Positions 59,101 to 64,000 of a stretch of 64,000 nt of DNA are shown in pieces. Position 1 is the first letter of the stretch, and every line of letters begins with the position of its first letter. This DNA is from Streptomyces canus (GTDB lineage Bacteria; Actinomycetota; Actinomycetes; Streptomycetales; Streptomycetaceae), in assembly GCF_030815415.1 (NCBI RefSeq), contig NZ_JAUSWW010000001.1, positions 6,820,001-6,884,000 on the forward strand, written 5' to 3'. The notes beneath the pieces are model-generated. The model made no database searches. It saw only the letters and a program-made list of their open reading frames with translations, and was not told where the DNA came from. The position numbers and the translations under genes are program-made.

Positions 59101-60978
59101 CGTGGCATGGAGTTGCTCGCAGAGGTAGCCAAAACGAAGGGAGAGGACGCCGCTGGAGCTTTCCAAGACGCCCTTCTCTCAGGCGACACCGAGCGAGCTA
59201 TGGATGCACTGAAGAGCATTTGGGGAGCGGACGTGCCGATTGACGCGCCCGACCTGTCGAAGGTCGTGGGCGCGTTCTCCAAGGCAGGGAAGGACGCGGA
59301 CGCCGAATGGTCCGGAGCCTTGGACCTGATCCGGCAAGTCGCAGACACCAAGGGCACCGAGGCCGCCGCGGCGCTGACTTCCGCCTTGCTGTCCGGTGAC
59401 ATGGCCGCGGTCAAGGAACAGCTCGACGCCATCGGTCTGTCGGTCCAGAACATCCCAGGCTCCAAGTCGATCACCGTCAACGTGACCGCGAACCAACCAC
59501 CGCCTGTCGTAGTCCCGCTCTTGATCAAGCGGCAGGCGACATCCTGGGACCGTGATGCCAACGGAGTTCCCGACTCCATCCAGGCACCGAGCCAACAGGC
59601 CAACGGTTCCATCCTGGAGTTCTACGCCAACGGCGGCCTCCGCGAGAACCACGTAGCGCAGATCGCCCGGCAGGGAACGTGGCGAGTGTGGGCGGAGGAA
59701 GCCGCGGGCGCCGAGGCGTACATCCCGCTCGCCCACAACAAGCGGACCCGGTCCCGCGCGATCACCGAGCAAGTCGTACGGCGCCTCGGCGGCAAGGGTG
59801 TCGAGTGGTACGCCGACGGCGGGCTGAGCGGCTGGTCGTACAGCCCGTCCACGACCTCGGAACTCGTGTCGGTCTCCTCGATCCGCTCAGACTCCATGCG
59901 CACGGTGAAGAAGAACGGCAAGGAGACCGAGGTCTTCGACCTGAAGCTGTTCGAGAAGAACCTCGACAAGGCGGTGAAGAAGGCCCAGAAGTGGCGCAAG
60001 GACCTCGCCACCGTCGCCCGCCGTGCCGGGCAGGACGTGGCCGATGCCCTGGAGGCCATGGGAGAGGACGGCGTCGAACTCACCCACAAGATGGCCACCG
60101 GCAGCTCCAAGTACATCCAGGAGATGACGAAGGACCTGGAAAAGCTGGGACTCGTCGTACGGGCCACCCTCTCCGACTACACGACCCAACTCCAGCAGGC
60201 CGTCAAGGACCAGGCCGCCTTCGAGAAGAACCTGTCCAAGCTCGCCGCCATGGGGTACGGCGACCTCGCGACGATGCTCGCCGAGCAGGGCGACGAAGAC
60301 GCCGAGGACCTGGCCGCCGAGGCCGTCAAGTCACCGAGCAAGGCAAAGAAGGCCAACAGCCAGGCGAAGGCCGCCTCCAAGGCGGTTCCCGACGAGGACC
60401 TCCCCGACCTCGTCGCGATCATCTCCGCCATCACCTCCAGCAAGGTCGGCATCCACGCCGTCGCCGAAAAGACCGAGCTGGACGAGGACCGCATCATCGA
60501 GGTAGCCACCCTCGGCCGCACCCGTATCAAGGACGCCCGAGGCTCCAAGGCTGGCCGGTTCCTCAGCGACCTGGACAAGGCGTCCAAGGGGCTGGCCTAT
60601 CTCAATGGCGGCATCCTCACCCCGGGCATCTACGCCACCTCGAACGGGATCGTGCGGTTCGCCGAGCCCGCCACCGGCGGCGAAGCGTTCCTGCCCCTCG
60701 GTACCGCCAAGAGGACCTCGGCGACCGCGGTCCTCAAGGACGTCGCCCACCGCTTCGGCTACACCCTCACCCCCAGCGGAGTCACCGGCCCGATGCCCCT
60801 CGTGGACGCCCGGCCGGCGAGCGCCGTGCAAGTCGTCGTCGTACGCGAGCAGCCTGCCGCGCTGGTCGGCTCCATGCCGATCACCGTCACCGGTGGCGCG
60901 GACGCGAAAGCAGCCGACCGTGTCGGCACGGAGATCATGCGGCGCCTGCGCAACGCCCAGCGAGGAGGACGTCTGTGA
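56152..60978 (+). CDS. Tape measure protein
   Basis: This 1608-residue protein starts at GTG. An Ala/Arg/Gln-rich coiled coil (about 30-240) is followed by the TP901-type core (SLERAMANVLTISQQ, AAGVEFDDMSAALAAITL), hydrophobic segments near 560-640, then charged helices. The C-terminal third has internal repeats: paired YANGG/YLNGG units with AEAYIPL and GEAFLPL, and paired SDYVKELQQ/SDYTTQLQQ units. By the usual rule this length implies a tail of roughly 240 nm. Its stop overlaps the Dit ATG. Confidence 0.93.
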   Translation: MAGAYTLYVNLLASTGGLSTGLRQGATQLRAFDGQLDGTAARLNQVRVAGDNLARAQVAASAQMVRSQAQVAQAVQRTTVLQERAGRAQAVAATAARRSAAEQAAVAATGERAARAQALARTMNARAQATAGAGAAAAARTAAAAQTVAARAAQEHAEAQRRAAAAQATATRASGLAASADARAVSAVRMRDEAQTTAARNAQRQAQQVARAEAQLAAARNAQAARTAKNGLIIGAALGVGVAQAISLERAMANVLTISQQITSENVGAFTDQTVELSTRLPQTADQLADGLYQIVSSGFDGADAMEILEVSAQGAAAGLTTSETSARALLGVLNAYGLSASDATDVMDVMFQTVNYGVISFEELAQQLGDVVPMAAAAGVEFDDMSAALAAITLTGIPAAEAVTALNMLLTRVMKPTQDLKQAVKDLGYESAASAVEQDGLYVVVNKLNGAAGNTAEGIANMWKDIRATRAALALASAGGQNYANTYSGIATEVARAEATQRAYALQTDTVTGQWQLASNQARALAIDVGRALLPVLKTLGSAVHTVVGTIEDLPGPMKSVLAMVAASVAALLLLRAAYTKVTVQIAAFRTAQAAAQAGGAVMPAVLAGSSLAVTGLAAVLTLGIAGYAAYTASKQKAKDATNELVQALQQERDQATTGASINKLYDQLTADGALKDLEKVGIGTTEAIDAITAGGAKLATLQNRLQQDSYEYASKARAGEVSGDYESITQYSDAKKTLEERHKMWSEAVKKESEIAQQKAIVEAKIKQQAKSSGGIFDLFSLADIDRTGAPEITDEMKALAEAVGDAVDPSRAFKDAQTAAAEAMRKAGKDADTAKAKLSDYVKELQQQLQAQRDFQGNLSGLAVFGYDDLADHFAELGVDAAPMLNELVGQLKKGKTKVADELRDIVTEDAERSTEAYRLGLQKTAEITEKYGSEIGRAWAKASERNDPAAFQRVTEEMALMDLRKAVKKSVGDARGEFDRGMELLAEVAKTKGEDAAGAFQDALLSGDTERAMDALKSIWGADVPIDAPDLSKVVGAFSKAGKDADAEWSGALDLIRQVADTKGTEAAAALTSALLSGDMAAVKEQLDAIGLSVQNIPGSKSITVNVTANQPPPVVVPLLIKRQATSWDRDANGVPDSIQAPSQQANGSILEFYANGGLRENHVAQIARQGTWRVWAEEAAGAEAYIPLAHNKRTRSRAITEQVVRRLGGKGVEWYADGGLSGWSYSPSTTSELVSVSSIRSDSMRTVKKNGKETEVFDLKLFEKNLDKAVKKAQKWRKDLATVARRAGQDVADALEAMGEDGVELTHKMATGSSKYIQEMTKDLEKLGLVVRATLSDYTTQLQQAVKDQAAFEKNLSKLAAMGYGDLATMLAEQGDEDAEDLAAEAVKSPSKAKKANSQAKAASKAVPDEDLPDLVAIISAITSSKVGIHAVAEKTELDEDRIIEVATLGRTRIKDARGSKAGRFLSDLDKASKGLAYLNGGILTPGIYATSNGIVRFAEPATGGEAFLPLGTAKRTSATAVLKDVAHRFGYTLTPSGVTGPMPLVDARPASAVQVVVVREQPAALVGSMPITVTGGADAKAADRVGTEIMRRLRNAQRGGRL

Positions 60979-61874
60979 TGGCGACGATCACACGCGAGTG
61001 GCAGGTCGACTTCGCAGGCGTGCTCCTGGGCCCCGGAACGCCCTGCCCCATCGGGGACATCACCGGGCTCGGTACCCCCGAAGTCCGCGTCCAGGACGTC
61101 GAGTTGCCGACGGACGACGGGGCGTTCCCCGGTGTCGACTACTACAGCGCCCGCACCGTGACGATCGAGGCCGGCATACGTACGCCGGGCGATCCGCAGG
61201 CCGCCGCCGACATTCTTTCCGCACTCCACCAGGCCGCCTCCGACCCCGCCGCACGGAAGACCGCGGGCGCGCTGCAGACCCTTCGCGTGCTCTGGCCCGG
61301 CCGCGAGGACGTCAAGCTGCTGTACGGCAGGGTGCGACGGGTCGAAGCCGTGTCCATGGCCCAGTCCGTCTTCGGCTGGATCCCGCTGACGCTGGAGTTC
61401 ACCGCCACCGACCCGCGCTGGCACGGGGAGCCGGAGCAGCAGGTCACCCTGCCGCTCGCCTACACCGGCGGCATCGGCTTCAAGGCCCCCGTGACCGCGC
61501 CGGTCACCACCGGGGTCGCCGACCCCACAGACCGCAAGGGCTGGGTCACCAACAATGGCGACCTGCCCGCCTGGCCCGCTTTGACCATCAAGGGCCCGGT
61601 CGTGAACCCCCGCATCTGGATCACCGAGACCGGCCAGGTCCTCGACCTCGCGCTGACCCTCGGTGAGAACGACACCCTCCGGATCGACACGCGCCCCGGC
61701 ACCCGGTGGGTCCTGCGCAACGGCGGCAACGCCTCCTCGGCGCTGTCGGCCGCCTCCCGCCTGGACCTGTTCCAGCTTCCCCCCGGCACCAGCGAAGTCC
61801 GGTGGATCGGCGCGGACTACACCAACTCCACCCGCCTCACGGTGTCGTGGCGCGACGCCTACACCGCCCTATAA
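60978..61874 (+). CDS. Distal tail protein (Dit-like)
   Basis: This 298-residue protein has the N-terminal half (EWQVDFAGVLLG, DDGAFPGVDYYSARTV, FEFTATDPRW type) of siphovirus Dit proteins and a C-terminal beta domain (GDLPAWPALTIKGPV). It forms the hub at the tail tip. It overlaps the tape measure gene. Confidence 0.83.
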   Translation: MATITREWQVDFAGVLLGPGTPCPIGDITGLGTPEVRVQDVELPTDDGAFPGVDYYSARTVTIEAGIRTPGDPQAAADILSALHQAASDPAARKTAGALQTLRVLWPGREDVKLLYGRVRRVEAVSMAQSVFGWIPLTLEFTATDPRWHGEPEQQVTLPLAYTGGIGFKAPVTAPVTTGVADPTDRKGWVTNNGDLPAWPALTIKGPVVNPRIWITETGQVLDLALTLGENDTLRIDTRPGTRWVLRNGGNASSALSAASRLDLFQLPPGTSEVRWIGADYTNSTRLTVSWRDAYTAL

Positions 61875-61882
61875 GGAGCCCG

Positions 61883-62812
61883 ATGGCACTGATACAGCCG
61901 CCCATGCTGACCCACGGCGGCACCCACCCCGCGCGCGCCTTCCGCATGATGATCAGAGATCTCGCGAGAGGCAATCAGGGCGTCACCGAAGGGAACGACC
62001 TCAAGGTCCGCGAGTGGGCCACCCCCGGCGCCGGCGTCCGCGTCGGCGACGGTTCCGCCGTGGTCCGCGGCGCCGCGTGGGGGCAGGGCTCCTACACCCA
62101 GTACAACGTGGGCGACGCGAGCGTACCGATCTCGTCCACCGGCGCCTCTGCCCGTTCCGACCTGATCTGCCTGCGCGTCGAGGATCCGGAGTACGAGGGC
62201 AACCGCAACCCGGCCTCCGACGACATCGGCTACTTCCACGTCATCCCCGGCGTCACCACATCGACGAAGACGGTCCCGCCAGGTCTGACCGCAATCCCCC
62301 TGGCCCGCCTCGACATTCCGGCGAACACGGCCACCATCACCAGCGCCCTGATCACGGACCTACGGCAGATCGCGAACCCGCGGCGCGACCGGAAGTTGCA
62401 CACGGCGTTCCCTGGCGCGCTGAGCGAGCTGAAGTACCAGGACAACAAGTGGCACGCCTGGCCCACGGCCGCGAAATGGTCGGTGGCGATCCCCTCCTGG
62501 GCCGTGTCCGCCAAGGTCACCGTCACCATCGCGGGACTGCGCATGTCCCGGGCCGACGTATACGCAGCCATGCAGACGAAGCTGGGCTCCGACCTCGGCG
62601 AGAACACCCTCATCGACGACAACCAGGGCGCGGTCGTACGCCGTCAGACAGTCGTGGTCGCCGACAACATCACCATCAGCCCGGCGCAGCGCGGCACCAC
62701 TCAGGTCCTGTCGCTCCAGACCTACATGTCCAAGAGCGAGACCGGTGACCTGTCGGTCGACGGGTCGACGTCGATCATCGCCGACGTCGAGTTCACCGAA
62801 GGCGTCATCTGA
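61883..62812 (+). CDS. Phage tail-tip/baseplate protein
   Basis: This 309-residue protein has AAGGAG before the ATG. The segments VREWATPGAGVRVGDGSAVVRGAAWGQG and IPLARLDIPANTATI are characteristic of an actinophage tail protein between Dit and the tail-associated protein. The fold is probably a beta-sandwich; the exact role is unknown. Confidence 0.68.
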   Translation: MALIQPPMLTHGGTHPARAFRMMIRDLARGNQGVTEGNDLKVREWATPGAGVRVGDGSAVVRGAAWGQGSYTQYNVGDASVPISSTGASARSDLICLRVEDPEYEGNRNPASDDIGYFHVIPGVTTSTKTVPPGLTAIPLARLDIPANTATITSALITDLRQIANPRRDRKLHTAFPGALSELKYQDNKWHAWPTAAKWSVAIPSWAVSAKVTVTIAGLRMSRADVYAAMQTKLGSDLGENTLIDDNQGAVVRRQTVVVADNITISPAQRGTTQVLSLQTYMSKSETGDLSVDGSTSIIADVEFTEGVI

Positions 62813-62866
62813 CCAGACGCCGGCACCACCACAGCACGGCGCGGGGGAGAAGCAGGAACGCGCCTG

Positions 62867-63970
62867 ATGGCGTCGCCGTCGTACCGCTACCTCACCGCTG
62901 ACGCGCTCACCAACAAGGTCCTCGCTTGGGACCTGCCCCTGAACAACGTCGAGTTCGGGCCCACACTGTCCGCGACCGGCATCTTCACCGCCGCCGTCGA
63001 GCCCCGCCTGGCCCACCTGGTCCGCGCGCAGCTCGACCCCGGCACCACCAAGATCTACGCCGAACGGGACGGGCGGCTGCTGTGGGGCGGCCTGATCTGG
63101 AGAGCCGACCCCGAGGGCCAGCAGCTCACCATCGAGGCCTCCGGCTGGGGCTCCTACCCGTACCGGCGCTACGACCTCCACGGCCAGCTCAACGCGCGCG
63201 GCCCCTACACCTACGCCGACCCGTGCACGGTCATCCGGGACGTCTGGGCCTACTGCCAGGAACAGCCGGACAGCCAGCTCGGCATCCAGGTCGACGACAC
63301 CACCTCCAAGGCAACTGTCGGCACCCCGGAGGATCCCTACCGGATCGACTGGTGGGACACCCCATCGCTCGGCGACGTCATCGAGGACATGGTCGCTGCC
63401 GAGGGCGGCCCCGAATGGACCGAAGAGGTCACCTGGAGCAGCGGCACCCCGCAGGGCCGCATACGGATCGGATGGCCTCGGCTGGGCCGCCGCCGCTCCG
63501 ACATCCACTTCCAGTCCGGCATCAACATCACCCGGGCCGTGCCCGTCGAGTACGACGCCGACAGCGCCGCCCAAGTCGTCGTCGCCCTCGGCGCCGGCGA
63601 GGGCCGCAACCGGCGCCGCGCCATCGACGCCGTACGCGACGGCCGCCTGCGCCTGGAGTACCTCCTCGAGGTACCCGAGGAGAAGGCGAACGACCGGTTG
63701 GCCGCCCGCGCCCGCAAGGAACGCATCTCCCGCCAGGTGATCGGCGAGGTCACCGAGATCACCGTCCGCGACCACCCATCGGCGCGCCTCGGCGCCTGGC
63801 AGATCGGCGACGACGTTCGTGTCCGGGTCCACGACCAGTGGACCGACTTCGACGCATGGTGCCGCATCGTCGGCTGGCAGATCCGGCCAGCTACCGAGGA
63901 CGCCCCCGAGCAGGCCGTCATCCAGCTCCAGCGCGCGGACCGCTTCACCTACGGGGGAGGCACCGCGTGA
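62867..63970 (+). CDS. Phage tail protein (ReqiPepy6 Gp37-like / Tal N-domain)
   Basis: This 367-residue protein starts MASPSYRYLTAD. Beta-rich segments (WDLPLNNVEFGPTLS, LLWGGLIWRAD, EASGWGSY) and the C-terminal VRVHDQWTDFDAWCRIVGW match tail-hub proteins of Gram-positive siphoviruses. It overlaps the next GTG. Confidence 0.75.
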   Translation: MASPSYRYLTADALTNKVLAWDLPLNNVEFGPTLSATGIFTAAVEPRLAHLVRAQLDPGTTKIYAERDGRLLWGGLIWRADPEGQQLTIEASGWGSYPYRRYDLHGQLNARGPYTYADPCTVIRDVWAYCQEQPDSQLGIQVDDTTSKATVGTPEDPYRIDWWDTPSLGDVIEDMVAAEGGPEWTEEVTWSSGTPQGRIRIGWPRLGRRRSDIHFQSGINITRAVPVEYDADSAAQVVVALGAGEGRNRRRAIDAVRDGRLRLEYLLEVPEEKANDRLAARARKERISRQVIGEVTEITVRDHPSARLGAWQIGDDVRVRVHDQWTDFDAWCRIVGWQIRPATEDAPEQAVIQLQRADRFTYGGGTA

Positions 63971-64000
63971 GCAGCGAACTCGCCCGCCTGGCCGCCCGAG
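63967..64000 (+). CDS. Start of next phage tail gene (truncated by window edge)
   Basis: A GTG overlapping the previous stop (GTGA) begins VSSELARLAAR and runs off the window. It is probably a coiled-coil tail-tip or attachment protein. Confidence 0.5.
   Translation, partial: MSSELARLAAR

Noticed and set aside
35387..64000. Tailocin or contractile injection system
   Set aside because: A gpE-type capsid, decoration protein, scaffold and MuF are present and no sheath or baseplate spike genes are seen, so this is a siphovirus-type head-and-tail module.

Overview
The window is high-GC actinomycete DNA, almost certainly Streptomyces. The evidence is the GC-rich third codon positions, frequent GTG/TTG starts, strong GGAGG-type ribosome sites, 4-nt ATGA/GTGA gene overlaps, and Streptomyces-typical families (NsdA-like TPR regulator, DUF5999-like protein, 14-TM drug exporter). 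It has two unrelated halves.

Bases 1-35194 are an arsenic island: inorganic and organic arsenic resistance wrapped around a biosynthetic cluster of the type that makes the organoarsenical bisenarsan in S. lividans. On the left are an ACR3 arsenite exporter (cut by the window edge), a small Cys-rich protein, an ArsO-type flavoprotein, three ArsR repressors and a Pst-type oxyanion importer with a fused PstC-PstA permease. The core on the minus strand (14981 down to 8383) holds a CTP-synthase-like amidotransferase lacking its catalytic His, a Tat-exported molybdopterin oxidoreductase, an EPSP-synthase homologue, a phosphoglycerate-mutase homologue (BsnN type, proposed to form the C-As bond by rearranging arsenoenolpyruvate) and a small beta-domain protein. 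A second minus-strand run (27897 down to 17893) holds a fully reducing type I PKS with two nearly identical ACPs, a KAS III-like enzyme split by a one-base frameshift, a DedA membrane protein and a phosphonopyruvate-decarboxylase homologue. The inferred chemistry is arsenate + PEP -> arsenoenolpyruvate -> arsonopyruvate -> arsonoacetaldehyde -> 2-hydroxyethylarsonate, followed by attachment of a polyketide acyl chain. Flanking genes encode a 14-TM exporter, five ArsR proteins in all, two paralogous flavoprotein monooxygenases, an SDR, an ArsI-type C-As lyase and an MFS exporter. A recurrent box (GTCAACATAGA, extended to TCGATGAANGTCAAC) lies at several of the promoters and probably ties the island into one arsenic-responsive regulon.

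Bases 35387-64000 are a siphovirus-type morphogenesis module on the plus strand: scaffold, decoration protein, gpE-type capsid, small head proteins and MuF; then, after an interruption, connectors, tail completion, tail tube, chaperones with a programmed -1 frameshift (G GGA AAA), a 1608-residue tape measure, Dit and tail-tip proteins running off the edge. Terminase, portal, integrase and lysis genes are not in the window; the module begins 190 bases after the last arsenic gene. Between MuF and the connectors sits about 13 kb of non-structural cargo (39423-52163): a TPR regulator, a run of small Streptomyces proteins, two endonuclease/exonuclease/phosphatase-fold enzymes, an Fe(II)/2-oxoglutarate oxygenase, a nucleotide-sugar dehydrogenase, two glycosyltransferases and an unrecognised 461-residue protein. 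The glyco/oxygenase part is the least explained coding content here.
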